Assembly (NCBI GenBank): GCA_900544235.1
Contig: UQUL01000009.1
Location: forward strand, 1 to 59,890
Direction: 5' to 3'
DNA: 59,890 bases
DNA from: an uncultured Collinsella sp.
GTDB taxonomy: Bacteria > Actinomycetota > Coriobacteriia > Coriobacteriales > Coriobacteriaceae
Within the stretch, counting starts at the first letter, position 1; each line of letters begins with the position of its first letter. A model generated the notes under the pieces. It did no database searches. It had not been told where the DNA came from and saw nothing but the letters and a program-made list of their open reading frames with translations. A program made the position numbers and the translations under genes. Positions 7,650 to 16,421 of this stretch are shown here, one piece after another.

Positions 7650-8612
7650 ATGCACGCAACTGATTTTGGTCGCACGCTCATCATCGCCAACCCAGCCGCC
7701 CAGTCGGGTGCGGCGCGCGAAGTTGCCGAGCGCCTGCAGCGCTTTTTGGACATGACCGCACGTGCATCCCAGTTTGACCTGGTGCTGACCGAGCGCATGG
7801 GACACGCCAAGGAACTGGCCGCACAGGCCCAGGGCTACCGCACGGTTATCGCACTCGGCGGCGACGGCGTAATCCACGAGGTTGTCAACGGGCTTATGAC
7901 GCAAGATGAGGCGGTCCGGCCCGCTCTTGCCGTCCTGCCCGTGGGCTCCGGCAACGATTTTGCCCAGACGCTCGGCATCGACGATTTCTCCGGCAAGGAT
8001 TTTGGCGCGCTGCTCACCTGCGAGCTGCAGCACCAGGATATCGGGCGGATTCGCTCGTGGAGCCCTGCGAGCGGCAGCGGCGAGGCTGCCGTTGAGTACT
8101 ACGACCAGACGCTTTCGGTCGGCATCGATGCCGCCATCGGTCTGGGCACCACCGAGCTGCGCAAAAAGACCGGCTTGACAGGCGCGCCGCTCTACACCCT
8201 CTCGGGACTTGAGCAGTTTGGCCTACGCTATCGCAACTACCCCATGACAGTCAGCTTTGACGGGGCGCCCGCCGAGCGCGTAAGGGCGATCATCATGGCG
8301 ATTCAGCTGGGCCCCACCTATGGCTCGGGCTATCGCATCTGTCCCGATGCCGACCCCCGCGACGGCATGCTCGACGTCTGCTACGCCTGCGGCCCCGCCC
8401 CTCGTGCGGTTGCCCTTCCTATGTTTCTTTCGGCCAAGGACGGCCACCATACCAAGCTGCCGCCGGTTCGCATGCGTCGTTGCCGTCATGCCGAGCTCAC
8501 GTTCGAGGAGCCCGACTACCCCATCCAAGCCGACGGCGAGCCCATCGTCGCCTCGCGCATCGAGGTCGACGTCCTCGGCGGAGCCCTCCACGTCTGGCGC
8601 CCCACCCACTAG
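7650..8612 (+). CDS. diacylglycerol kinase family lipid kinase (YegS/DagK type)
   Basis: 320 residues. Phosphorylates a membrane lipid, probably diacylglycerol or a related lipid alcohol, with ATP at the inner membrane surface. The catalytic-domain signatures GGDG (70-73) and PVGSGNDFA (97-105) are intact, and the C-terminal beta-sandwich part has the family-typical EEPDYPIQADGEP segment. The ATG at 7650 has GGGAG seven bases upstream; a GTG at 7578 would add 24 residues without family similarity. It follows the CLC gene by 87 bases and ends eight bases before a long inverted repeat. Confidence 0.85.
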   Translation: MHATDFGRTLIIANPAAQSGAAREVAERLQRFLDMTARASQFDLVLTERMGHAKELAAQAQGYRTVIALGGDGVIHEVVNGLMTQDEAVRPALAVLPVGSGNDFAQTLGIDDFSGKDFGALLTCELQHQDIGRIRSWSPASGSGEAAVEYYDQTLSVGIDAAIGLGTTELRKKTGLTGAPLYTLSGLEQFGLRYRNYPMTVSFDGAPAERVRAIIMAIQLGPTYGSGYRICPDADPRDGMLDVCYACGPAPRAVALPMFLSAKDGHHTKLPPVRMRRCRHAELTFEEPDYPIQADGEPIVASRIEVDVLGGALHVWRPTH

Positions 8613-8619
8613 CCATCCC

Positions 8620-8690
8620 TAAGTTGCGGTGAAATAGGGACTGTTTATGCAGCTAAAGCCACAAAACAGTCCCTATTTCACCGCAACTTA
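8620..8690. repeat. intergenic inverted repeat, AAGTTGCGGTG type, copy 1
   Basis: Perfect 27-base arms (8620-8646 and 8664-8690) around a 17-base loop, placed between convergent genes. Each arm carries the core TAGGGACTGTTT / AAACAGTCCCTA. The outer part, TTGCGGTGAAATA, recurs in the repeats at 29359 and 30301. It could fold as a terminator-like hairpin for both neighbours, but its recurrence points to a dispersed repeat family. Confidence 0.9.
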
Positions 8691-8698
8691 TGAGGAGG

Positions 8699-9079
8699 CT
8701 ATTCGTCGCTGCCCGGTTTGCGACGGTTGGCCTTTTTAATGGCGTTGAAGTGCTTGTCATTGAGCCTGCGCTGGCGCGATCGCTGCGGCACCTCGGTCTT
8801 TACGCGTCGGCGCGGTGGACGCCCGCGACGCTCAAGCTCAGCGCGCAGCTTACGCAGGCAGCTGCTACGGTTTTGGAACTGACTGCGGCTCTCGCGCGCC
8901 GTCACGGTAATCCCCGTGGGCCCATGTTTCATGCGCACCGCCGAGTCCGTCGTGTTCACGCCCTGTCCACCCGGACCCGTCGCGCGAAACACCTGCACCT
9001 CGCAATCGCGTGCCAGCTCCTCGACCGACATCTCGGCATAGCGTGCATACTCGCGCCATCCCATCTTGTTCTCATCCAT
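8699..9079 (-). CDS. small release-factor-like protein with GGQ motif
   Basis: 126 residues. Single peptidyl-tRNA-hydrolysing domain of class I release factors with GPGGQGVN (GGQ at 37-39), no stop-codon recognition domain, and a very basic C-terminal tail (RRGRPPRRRVK, then RRLNDKHFNAIKKANRR). This is the layout of ribosome-rescue factors such as ArfB/YaeJ and mitochondrial C12orf65, in which the tail enters the empty mRNA channel. The ATG at 9079 has GGGGAGG seven bases upstream. A rescue function is likely, but which subfamily it belongs to is unclear. Confidence 0.8.
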   Translation of the reverse strand: MDENKMGWREYARYAEMSVEELARDCEVQVFRATGPGGQGVNTTDSAVRMKHGPTGITVTARESRSQFQNRSSCLRKLRAELERRGRPPRRRVKTEVPQRSRQRRLNDKHFNAIKKANRRKPGSDE

Positions 9080-9104
9080 ATCAATACCTCCCCTCATACA
9101 AAAA

Positions 9105-9135
9105 ATGTGACAAAGGGACAGTCCCTTTGTCACAT
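9105..9135. repeat. short perfect palindrome with GGGACAGTCCC core
   Basis: Arms of 15 bases (9105-9119 and 9121-9135) around one central base, between the release-factor-like gene and xpt. The core GGGACAGTCCC is the same as in the centre of the repeat at 8620. On the minus strand it lies just after the xpt stop but has no U-run of its own. Confidence 0.85.
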
Positions 9136-9162
9136 CGCATACCAATCGCTTGTGTTGCGCGC

Positions 9163-9741
9163 CTAGGCGAAGGTGATCTCACCGTTCTCGCAGTCCATTT
9201 CGGCGATACGGGCCAGGCTCTCAACGCGGAAGCCGCGCTCGCGGAGCTTATCGCCACCGCCCTGGAAGCCCTTCTCAACGGCGATGCCGATGCCGGCAAC
9301 CTCGGCACCCGCGGCCTCGCAGATCTTAATAAGGCCCTCGAGCGCGCAGCCGTTGGCCAAGAAGTCGTCGATAATCAGGACCTTATCGCCCTCGGACAGG
9401 AAGCGCTTGCCAACGATGACCGGGTACTCCTTCTGCTTGGTAAAGGAGTAGATGGTCGTGGCATACTGCTCGCCGTCAAGGTTGATGGACTGGGCCTTCT
9501 TGGCAAAGACCACCGGCACGCCGCCAAAATGCTGAGCTGCGATGCAGGCCATACCAATGCCCGAAGCCTCGATCGTCAGGATCTTGTTGATCTCGACACC
9601 CTCGAACAGACGGGCCCACTCGGCACCCATGTGGTCGAACAACTCAACGTCGCACTGGTGGTTGAGGAAGGCATCAACCTTAAGGACGTTACCGGCCTTT
9701 ACGATGCCGTCATGGCGAATACGATCCTCAAGCTCCTGCAT
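9163..9741 (-). CDS. xpt: xanthine phosphoribosyltransferase
   Basis: 192 residues, normal family length. Converts xanthine and PRPP to XMP in purine salvage. The PRPP-binding loop VLIIDDFLANG is at 121-131, and the N-terminal LEDRI...DGIV and LTIEASGIGMA segments are typical of Xpt rather than of general PRTases. AAGGGG lies seven bases before the ATG. It follows the MFS gene by 159 bases on the same strand. No purine riboswitch is visible upstream, unlike Bacillus xpt. Confidence 0.93.
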   Translation of the reverse strand: MQELEDRIRHDGIVKAGNVLKVDAFLNHQCDVELFDHMGAEWARLFEGVEINKILTIEASGIGMACIAAQHFGGVPVVFAKKAQSINLDGEQYATTIYSFTKQKEYPVIVGKRFLSEGDKVLIIDDFLANGCALEGLIKICEAAGAEVAGIGIAVEKGFQGGGDKLRERGFRVESLARIAEMDCENGEITFA

Positions 9742-9900
9742 GGCGCAACCCCTTCTCGCGGCAACGATACCGCGCGATTAATAAACGTTGTTCGATAGTC
9801 TACCACGGACCGACCCCCGCCCGCCCCACAAGCCGCATCGCACCATAAAGCTGCAAGACCAGTAGATAAGCCCGATTCTTGGCAAGCCTGCCACCACAAG

Positions 9901-11205
9901 CTAATGGCGGGCGCGCATCCTCACCAAACGCACCATGGCGAGCGCAAAGCCCATAGCGGCCACAGCCATGAGCACGTAGAACACCGAGCGAAAGCCAAAC
10001 AGGAACACATCCGGACGGCCTGCAACAAAACTGGTCACGGCCTCGCCCATCGCCACACTCATCTGCCCATACAGGATATTCGACGCCACCGTAATGCCGA
10101 GTGCCATGCCGGCGTAGCGCGCCAAACTGCCCAAGCTGCCTGCAAAACCAAGTGCCTCGCGCGGGGCTGAACCCATATACAGCGAGTTGTTGGGGCTCTG
10201 GAAAATCGACGTACCGCACGACATAAATGCGACGCAGCACACGATCACAGGGATAGAAGAGCGCTCGTCGAGCGTGCTCACCGCGAAGAGGCCGCACACG
10301 TACACGCCCAGACCAACCGCCGTAGGACCCTCGCAGCCAACACGGTCCGAAACCGTTCCCGAAAGCGGGCCGATAAAGGCATTCACCATCGGCAGTGCCA
10401 AAAAGAGCAGGCCCGAAATGCCAGACCCAAACCCATGCGCATCCTGAAAATAGAACGGCAGAATAAACTCGGATGCGCCGATGCCAACAAACACAATGAG
10501 CATGCAGGCAAGGTTGATGGTGAAGGCCGAATTTGCAAAACAGCGACGAGCGGCCTCGATCAGGGACATGGGGCGCTCGCCAGCCTCCGGCTTAACATGC
10601 GGCAGCGTGTAGAGCCCCACGATAAACGAAATGACGCCAATGGGTAGGTTGATGAGGAAGATGCTCTCCCAGGGAAAGCTTGCCACCAGCATGCCGCCCA
10701 GCACGGGGCCACACATCATGCCGAGGGCCACGAAGGTCGCGAGGATACCCATGGCACGACCGCGCTCGCGCGCCGGAAACGACTCGGTGATGATTCCCAT
10801 GTTGTTGGCCATGGCCGCCGCGCAACCAATACCCTGCACAATGCGTGCCAGAATAAGAACTTCGAGCGAGGCCGAAAGGCCGCACAACAGCGAACCGACC
10901 GTAAAGACGATGACGCCCAGCTGGAACACGCCGACCTTGCCGCGCACGTCGCCCAGACGGCCAAACGGCAACATAGCCACGCACGTCGCAAGCAGATACA
11001 CCGAGCTTACCAGCTGAATGCGATCGAGGCCCACGCCCAGCTCCTTTTGCATCACGGGCAGCGCCACGGTCACGACGGTCGAATCCAGGCACGACATAAA
11101 CGTCATGATGAGCACGGTAAACAGAATAGCCCATTTGTTCTTGCCATGGGTGTCGCCCTCAAGGGCAATGTGCTCGCGGCGCAGCTGCTCTGTGGTTTTC
11201 TCCAT
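9901..11205 (-). CDS. MFS multidrug-type efflux transporter (EmrB/QacA-like)
   Basis: 434 residues, 12-14 hydrophobic segments. Motif C-like LDSTVVTVALP in helix 1 and GRLGDVRGK in the loop between helices 2 and 3 (motif A) mark the DHA2 drug:proton antiporters. Substrate unknown. The ATG at 11205 is used because GAAAGGA lies five bases upstream; an ATG six bases earlier overlaps that site. The gene stands between metY (upstream, behind a terminator) and xpt, with no specific regulator nearby. Confidence 0.82.
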   Translation of the reverse strand: MEKTTEQLRREHIALEGDTHGKNKWAILFTVLIMTFMSCLDSTVVTVALPVMQKELGVGLDRIQLVSSVYLLATCVAMLPFGRLGDVRGKVGVFQLGVIVFTVGSLLCGLSASLEVLILARIVQGIGCAAAMANNMGIITESFPARERGRAMGILATFVALGMMCGPVLGGMLVASFPWESIFLINLPIGVISFIVGLYTLPHVKPEAGERPMSLIEAARRCFANSAFTINLACMLIVFVGIGASEFILPFYFQDAHGFGSGISGLLFLALPMVNAFIGPLSGTVSDRVGCEGPTAVGLGVYVCGLFAVSTLDERSSIPVIVCCVAFMSCGTSIFQSPNNSLYMGSAPREALGFAGSLGSLARYAGMALGITVASNILYGQMSVAMGEAVTSFVAGRPDVFLFGFRSVFYVLMAVAAMGFALAMVRLVRMRARH

Positions 11206-11231
11206 ATCCATCCTTTCGAGTAGCGCAACGC

Positions 11232-11278
11232 AAAAACGGGACCCCAATCGCCTGCAAACAGTCGCGATTGGGGCCCCG
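11232..11278 (-). terminator. intrinsic terminator after metY
   Basis: A 15-pair stem (11237-11251 with 11264-11278, 12-base loop, one mismatch) followed by GTTTTTGC on the minus strand. Strong and unambiguous; it separates metY from the MFS gene. Confidence 0.92.
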
Positions 11279-11345
11279 CCTACGGAATCGGAACGAAAGG
11301 TCACCGAAGCTTTCTGCCAGCATCGGCACCTTGTAGGAAGCTAGC

Positions 11346-12629
11346 CTAGCACTGCTCGAGTGCCTGCTCAAGGTCGGCAATCAGGTCGGCCGTGTCCTCG
11401 AGGCCGCACGACAGGCGTACCATGTCGGCGGAAATGCCACAGGCGATGAGCTCCTCATCGTTCATCTGGCGATGCGTGGCATTAGCGGGATGCAGGCAGC
11501 AAGTGCGGGCGTCGGCCACGTGCGTGGCAATCTGGGCGAGCTTGAGGCTCTTCATAAAGGTCTCCGCCGCCGCGCGACCACCGTTAAAGCCAAAGCTCAC
11601 CACGCCGCAGGTACCGTTGGGCATGTACTTCTGAGCCAGGTCATAGTACTTGTCGCCCTCCAGGCCCGGATAGCTCACGAAGCGCACCTTGGGATGGCTC
11701 TGCAGGAACTTGGCAACGGCCAGGCCGTTCTCGCAATGACGCGGCATGCGCACATGCAGGCTCTCGAGCGAGCTGTTCAAGAAAAACGCCGCCTGCGGGT
11801 TCTGCATAGGACCAAGATCGCGCATGAGCTGCGCGGTAGCCTTGGTAATGAAGGCGCCCTCGCGACCGAACTTCTCGGCATACGTCACGCCGTGGTAGCT
11901 CTCGTCGGGCGTGGTGAGACCCGGGAACTTGTCCGCATGAGCCATCCAGTCAAACTGACCGTGGTCGACGATTACGCCGCCCAGGTAGGCAGCATGTCCA
12001 TCCATGTACTTGGTGGTGGAGTGCGTAACGATGTCGGCGCCCCACTCAAAGGGACGGCACATCACGGGCGTCGGGAAGGTGTTGTCGACCATCAGCGGCA
12101 CGCCGTGGTCATGCGCGGCCTTGGCAAAGCGCTCAATATCGAGCACGGCAAGGGCGGGATTGGCAATCGTCTCGCCAAAGACAAGCTTGGTATTGGGCTC
12201 AAAGGCTGCCTCAAGCTCCTCATCGGTGCAGTCGGGGGCAACGAACGTGCAGGTCAGACCCATGCGCTCCATGGTATGGGCGAGCAGGTTGTAGGTACCG
12301 CCGTAGATGGCAGAGCTCGCGACCACGTGATCGCCGGCACCGGCCACGTTAAAGATCGCGAGGAAGTTCGCAGCCATGCCCGAACTCGTGAGCATCGCGG
12401 CAGTGCCGCCCTCCATCTCGCAGATCTTGGCGGCAACCAAATCGCACGTGGGGTTCTGCAGACGGCTATAGAAGTAGCCCGACTCCTCCAGGTCAAACAG
12501 CTTGCCCATGTGCTCGGACGTGTCGTACTTCCACGTGGTGGACTGGTAGATGGGCACCTGGCGCGGCTCTGCATCGCCCGGGCGATAGCCGCCCTGAACA
12601 CATGTAGTACCGATAGTCTGCTCGCTCAT
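11346..12629 (-). CDS. metY: O-acetylhomoserine sulfhydrylase / aminocarboxypropyltransferase
   Basis: 427 residues, PLP-dependent Cys/Met metabolism family. The Schiff-base lysine is K207 in HSTTKYMDGHAA. The SRLQNPT segment (about 55-61), the GGTAAMLTSSGMAA stretch (about 74-87) and the VDNTFPTP aspartate loop (about 181-188) are intact. The length and the long insert after the lysine (WMAHADKFPGL) fit the MetY branch, which makes homocysteine from O-acetylhomoserine and sulfide. Methionine gamma-lyases are close relatives and cannot be fully excluded. Ends at a strong terminator. Confidence 0.85.
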   Translation of the reverse strand: MSEQTIGTTCVQGGYRPGDAEPRQVPIYQSTTWKYDTSEHMGKLFDLEESGYFYSRLQNPTCDLVAAKICEMEGGTAAMLTSSGMAANFLAIFNVAGAGDHVVASSAIYGGTYNLLAHTMERMGLTCTFVAPDCTDEELEAAFEPNTKLVFGETIANPALAVLDIERFAKAAHDHGVPLMVDNTFPTPVMCRPFEWGADIVTHSTTKYMDGHAAYLGGVIVDHGQFDWMAHADKFPGLTTPDESYHGVTYAEKFGREGAFITKATAQLMRDLGPMQNPQAAFFLNSSLESLHVRMPRHCENGLAVAKFLQSHPKVRFVSYPGLEGDKYYDLAQKYMPNGTCGVVSFGFNGGRAAAETFMKSLKLAQIATHVADARTCCLHPANATHRQMNDEELIACGISADMVRLSCGLEDTADLIADLEQALEQC

Positions 12630-12859
12630 ATCTAGCTCCCTTGCCTGGGTTTTAGTTTTATTCGGTTCACGATACCGCTACCCCGCACCCCTCTCAACCC
12701 ATCCCCAAGGTAGGTTATGTGACTAATTGATCAGGGGTATTTATCTCAAGCCTTGGGCATTTGCTCGATAGATAAAATGAGGCATCCATGAAGCTCTCGA
12801 AGATTACACGCACCGTCACGGGTACCATAGGCGGGTACACCGTGACCAAGGAGACAACG

Positions 12860-13306
12860 ATGAAGCAAATCGATACGGCCCAGCTCGACATCACCGCCTG
12901 TCAGGCTCAAGCTGCCAAATATCACGCCCGTGGCTTTAACTGCGCCCAGGCCGTCGCCTGCACACTCGCGCCTGCCGTCGGACTCGACCCCCAGGTCGCT
13001 TTTACCCTCACCGAGGGCTTTGGCGCCGGCATGGGCGGCATGACCGAAACTTGCGGCGCCATCTCGGGCGCCGTGGCCATCATGGGCTTTGTAATGAGCG
13101 ACGGCATGGAAAACCCCAAGACCAAGGGCCAGACCTACAAGCTGTCGCGCGAAATCGCCAAGCGTTTTGGCGAGAAGAATACGACGACCGTCTGCGGCAC
13201 GCTCAAGGGCATCGGATCGGACAAGGGTCCGCTCCGCAGCTGCCCCGGCTGCATCGACGATGCCGTCGCGATCGCCTGCAATGTGCTAAAGCAGCTCGCC
13301 GAGTAA
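12860..13306 (+). CDS. C_GCAxxG_C_C family redox protein
   Basis: 148 residues from ATG 12860 (GGAG six bases upstream). An in-frame ATG at 12788 with GAGG five bases upstream would add 24 residues and is possible. The protein carries the spaced cysteine pattern of this family: FNCAQAV, ETCGAISGAVAIMG, VCGTLKG and SCPGCIDDAV. From family knowledge it is a probable redox or metal protein of anaerobes, function uncharacterised. Divergent from metY; ends 18 bases before a bidirectional hairpin. Confidence 0.8.
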   Translation: MKQIDTAQLDITACQAQAAKYHARGFNCAQAVACTLAPAVGLDPQVAFTLTEGFGAGMGGMTETCGAISGAVAIMGFVMSDGMENPKTKGQTYKLSREIAKRFGEKNTTTVCGTLKGIGSDKGPLRSCPGCIDDAVAIACNVLKQLAE

Positions 13307-13320
13307 ACGGCAGCAACAGA

Positions 13321-13371
13321 AAAACGACGGCCGGCGCGCTTGGGATCCATCCAAAAGCACGCCGGCCGTCG
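13321..13371 (-). terminator. hairpin terminator between convergent genes
   Basis: Stem CGACGGCCGGCG...CGCCGGCCGTCG with outer arms 13325-13340 and 13356-13371 (one mismatch), followed by TTTTT on the minus strand. It serves yigZ and may also stop transcription of the plus-strand gene. Confidence 0.88.
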
Positions 13372-13374
13372 CCG

Positions 13375-14010
13375 TTAGAACTCGGCAAATTCGGGAGCGC
13401 CGACCTCAATCTCCTCGCGCCCCGCCATAAGCTCGCGCATCTTAGCGCAAAATGACTCCTGCTCCCCCGCCTTAAACACCAAATGAATCGTCACGGCATC
13501 CGCGTAATCGGTATCCGAAACCTTGGCACCCGAATCCTGCGCCAAACGAAGCACCTGCTCATACTGCGGATAGGCCACATGCACGTCAACCGGTACGACG
13601 CTCGTCATCTCGACGATCTGCCCGGCCTCCTGAGCCGCGGCCACCGCCGCCTGCGTCGCCGCGGTATAGGCGCGTACCAAGCCACCAGGCCCCAACAACG
13701 TGCCACCAAAATAGCGCGTCACTACGCAGCAAACATTTTTGAGCCCTGCACCGCGCAACACCTCGAGCGTCGGCATACCGCTCGTGCGGCTCGGCTCACC
13801 GTCATCGCTCTGGCGCTCGCGTCCATCGACCAAAATCCACGCGGGAACATTGTGTCGAGCGTCGTAATGACGCTTGCGAACCATCTCGATAAAGGCATTC
13901 GCCTCATCCTCGGACTCAATATGGACCAGCTGGGCAATAAACCGGCTCTTTCGGTCCACAAACTCGCCCGAAGCCTCAATATTCGATTGCAGAGTAAAAT
14001 AGCTGTCCAA
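13375..14010 (-). CDS. yigZ: YigZ/IMPACT family protein
   Basis: 211 residues: N-terminal IMPACT (UPF0029) domain with the DGEPSRTSGMPTLEVL and VTRYFGGTLLGPGGLVRAY signatures, then a C-terminal DUF1949 ferredoxin-like domain. The exact biochemical role is unsettled; eukaryotic IMPACT modulates translation stress signalling. Two tandem TTG codons are the only starts; the second (14010) has GAGGGG with five bases of spacing and is preferred. An in-frame TGA lies just upstream. Confidence 0.87.
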   Translation of the reverse strand: MDSYFTLQSNIEASGEFVDRKSRFIAQLVHIESEDEANAFIEMVRKRHYDARHNVPAWILVDGRERQSDDGEPSRTSGMPTLEVLRGAGLKNVCCVVTRYFGGTLLGPGGLVRAYTAATQAAVAAAQEAGQIVEMTSVVPVDVHVAYPQYEQVLRLAQDSGAKVSDTDYADAVTIHLVFKAGEQESFCAKMRELMAGREEIEVGAPEFAEF

Positions 14011-14210
14011 CAAAGCCCCTCAACAACAAGCAAAGCAACAAACAGCCTCAATAATACGGCAAAGGCCGTACCGATAACCCCAGTAAATAGAACGGCAACG
14101 TCAATGACCAGGCAAAAACAGCGAGACGGTGTCAGCTGAGTCGATTTGGTCCGAAAGAGGAGGGAGCACGCCTTATGGCGGCAACCGACGAATGAGCGCC
14201 AAATCGGCCA

Positions 14211-14233
14211 GTTGACGCCGTCGCAGCGTCAAC
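14211..14233 (-). terminator. hairpin after rnpB
   Basis: Perfect eight-pair stem (GTTGACGC/GCGTCAAC, seven-base loop) five bases beyond the predicted 3' end of RNase P RNA. There is no U-run, so it may be a processing or factor-dependent end rather than a classical terminator. Confidence 0.5.
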
Positions 14234-14237
14234 AAAG

Positions 14238-14599
14238 TGCCAAGTGGGCCTGTAAGCCGGGTTCTGTCGTGAACGGTCATTTATCTTGTCTGCACGTTAC
14301 CGTGCAGCTCCACGCACGCTACCCGAACGCGGACCGGGCCGGCCCATAGCGTTCCTATTCGCGCTTGCTCCGGATGGGGCTTGCCAAGCCGCCGTGTTGC
14401 CACGACGCTGGTGGTCTCTTACACCACCGTTTCAGCTTTTCCCTTTACGCCTTGCGGCGCAGGTGGGAGTCTTCTTTTCTGCGGCGCTTTCCGTCGGATC
14501 ACTCCGCCCGGCCGTTAGCCGGCATCCCGCCCTCTGGAGCCCGGACTTTCCTCACGCGTACTGTAAGCAGCACATCGCGCGACCGTCTGGCCCACTCAG
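14238..14599 (-). ncRNA. rnpB: RNase P RNA (M1-type, class A)
   Basis: Catalytic RNA that trims tRNA 5' leaders. On the minus strand the conserved 5' block GAGGAAAGTCCGGGCTCC (about 14535-14555) and the 3' block ACAGAACCCGGCTTACAGG (near 14249-14270) are clear. The P1 helix closes GAGTGGGCC (5' end) with GGCCCACTT (3' end). Length is about 360 bases. A TACACT -10 element (14609-14614) places the start at about 14600. The ends are estimated to within a few bases. Confidence 0.96.
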
Positions 14600-14882
14600 C
14601 AGTGCAAGAGTGTAGCACACCGTTGCCGCAGGCAATGGCACAACACAAGCGTTCGACACGATAAACCAAGAACCACGCTATGCAGTACAAAAGTGTCGTC
14701 GATGGGCAACGTCGTCAGTCGAGACGCGACCGCGCTCCGCACCCCTCCGTCTACTCGGTGCGTTCCCGCCTCCTCCCCGAGGCGGGATGTCGGCATTTTT
14801 CATGCACCAACAACCTAATAGCCCGTGAACAGCCTAGGCGGCATTGCACACGGGCAGCATCGCGCATCTCGGCAGGAAATGC
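14600..14882. other. gap between rnpB and the rpsA terminator
   Basis: Apart from the rnpB promoter I see only a perfect eight-pair hairpin, CCCGCCTC/GAGGCGGG (14765-14772 with 14779-14786), with ATTTTTC ten bases downstream on the plus strand. No ORF here has a ribosome-binding site, and no known RNA family was recognised. Confidence 0.5.
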
Positions 14883-14916
14883 AAAAAGGGACCCGTCCAT
14901 TGCGGACGGATCCCTT
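14883..14916 (-). terminator. intrinsic terminator after rpsA
   Basis: Stem AAGGGATCCGTCC with GGACGGGTCCCTT (one mismatch, five-base loop) followed by TTTTTGC on the minus strand, 25 bases after the rpsA stop. Confidence 0.92.
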
Positions 14917-14940
14917 AAAACAAGTGATCGTCAAACCGAT

Positions 14941-16107
14941 TTACTCGGCGTCGGTCTCCTCGTCCTTCTTCTCGGAAGGCAGCGGGGTAACCTCGATCTC
15001 GACGCCCAGAGTCTCAGCAGCAGACTTCATGGACAGGGAGATACGACGACGGTCGAGGTCGATCTCCATGACCTTGACCTGAACCTTGTCGCCCACGTGG
15101 GTGACCTGAGAAGGCTGGTCGACGTGCTTGTTGGCCATCTCGGAGATGTGCACCAGGCCCTCGATGCCCTCGCCCAGGTCGACGAAAGCGCCGAACGGGA
15201 CAAGCTTGGTCACAGTGCCCTCGACGATAGCGCCGACGGGGTACTTCTTGACCAGTGCGCGCCACGGATCCTCGGTGGTCTGCTTGAGACCCAGGGAGAT
15301 GCGCTCGCGGTTGAGATCGACGTCGAGAACCTCGACCTCGACCTCCTGACCGACCTTGACAACCTCGGAAGGATGGTTGACGTGGTTCCAAGAGAGCTCG
15401 GAGATGTGGATGAGGCCGTCGATACCGCCGAGGTCGACGAAGGCGCCGAAGTCGACGATGGAGGAAACGGTGCCCTGGAGACGCATGCCAGACTTGAGCT
15501 TGGACAGGATCTCGGAGCGCTCGGCCTTACGGGACTCCTCGAGCACGACGCGACGGGAGAGGACGACGTTGTTGCGGTTGCGGTCCATCTCGATGACGCG
15601 GGCCTCGATGCGGGTGCCCATGTAGGAGGTGAGGTCCTTGACGCGACGGAGGTCGACGAGGGAAGCGGGCAGGAAGCCACGCAGGCCGATGTCGAGAATC
15701 AGGCCGCCCTTGACAACCTCGATAACCTCGCCCTCGACGTTCTCGCCGGAGTTGAACTTCTCCTCGATGCGGTTCCAAGCACGCTCGTACTCGGCACGCT
15801 TCTTGGACAGGACCAGACGACCGTCCTTGTCCTCCTTCTGGAGAACCAGAGCCTCGATGGGATCACCGAGTGCAACGATGTCTGCAGGGTTAGCGTCCTT
15901 GCGGATGGACAGCTCGCGGACCGGGATAACGCCCTCGGACTTGAATCCGATGTCAACGAGCACCTCGTCATGCTCGATCTTAACGACAGTGCCGTTAACG
16001 AGATCGCCCTCATCAAAGTCGGTAATCGTACCGTCGATGAGGTTGTTCATCTCCTCCTCATTGACATCGTCAAGAGAGAAAATGGACGAGTTCTGAATCT
16101 CACTCAA
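14941..16107 (-). CDS. rpsA: 30S ribosomal protein S1
   Basis: 388 residues with four S1 RNA-binding repeats (about 35-105, 123-188, 205-275 and 292-360), the short four-repeat form common in Gram-positive bacteria rather than the six-repeat E. coli form. Repeats 3 and 4 carry the classic GAFVDLGGIDGLIHISELS and GAFVDLGEGIEGLVHISEM signatures. The first codon is TTG at 16107, with AGGGG seven bases upstream; no ATG or GTG in frame is better placed. Acidic C-terminal tail. It binds mRNA leaders at the ribosome. Monocistronic. Confidence 0.93.
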   Translation of the reverse strand: MSEIQNSSIFSLDDVNEEEMNNLIDGTITDFDEGDLVNGTVVKIEHDEVLVDIGFKSEGVIPVRELSIRKDANPADIVALGDPIEALVLQKEDKDGRLVLSKKRAEYERAWNRIEEKFNSGENVEGEVIEVVKGGLILDIGLRGFLPASLVDLRRVKDLTSYMGTRIEARVIEMDRNRNNVVLSRRVVLEESRKAERSEILSKLKSGMRLQGTVSSIVDFGAFVDLGGIDGLIHISELSWNHVNHPSEVVKVGQEVEVEVLDVDLNRERISLGLKQTTEDPWRALVKKYPVGAIVEGTVTKLVPFGAFVDLGEGIEGLVHISEMANKHVDQPSQVTHVGDKVQVKVMEIDLDRRRISLSMKSAAETLGVEIEVTPLPSEKKDEETDAE

Positions 16108-16421
16108 AGGTGGACCCCTTTCGAACTACGGGGCCCCGATTGCTAGGACCTACAGAAGGGTGCGACAAGCACACAACGTTTAGGAACACTCGGGAGCCGA
16201 CAGATACTAATGTGACGCTTATGCAATCACGTTCGTATAGGTTACGGGGAAATCATTTCGATTTCAAGCGTGAACTGCGATTTTTTACTCGTATGGAGAC
16301 TTTTTCGCAATCTTGTGGACGACCGTCTCCATAAGTTGACGATAGGCAGTTAGGCATACGGCTTTGGGGTAAAGTATCCGGAGCAACGATTCTAGAACGA
16401 TTTTTCGAGAAAGGTGCCCGC
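16108..16421. other. divergent intergenic region rpsA / HAD hydrolase
   Basis: 314 bases with no ORF. It holds a nine-base perfect inverted repeat, TATGGAGAC (16292-16300) and GTCTCCATA (16325-16333), 24 bases apart, and a TTGACG hexamer at 16335-16340 on the plus strand without a clear partner -10 box. Promoters for both genes must lie here. Confidence 0.45.

Noticed and set aside
9742..9900. Purine riboswitch before xpt
   Set aside because: None of the conserved core blocks of the purine aptamer is present.
13990..14150. Very hydrophobic minus-strand frame ahead of yigZ
   Set aside because: Two helix-like stretches are visible, but there is no ATG, GTG or Shine-Dalgarno; T-rich sequence gives hydrophobic residues by chance.
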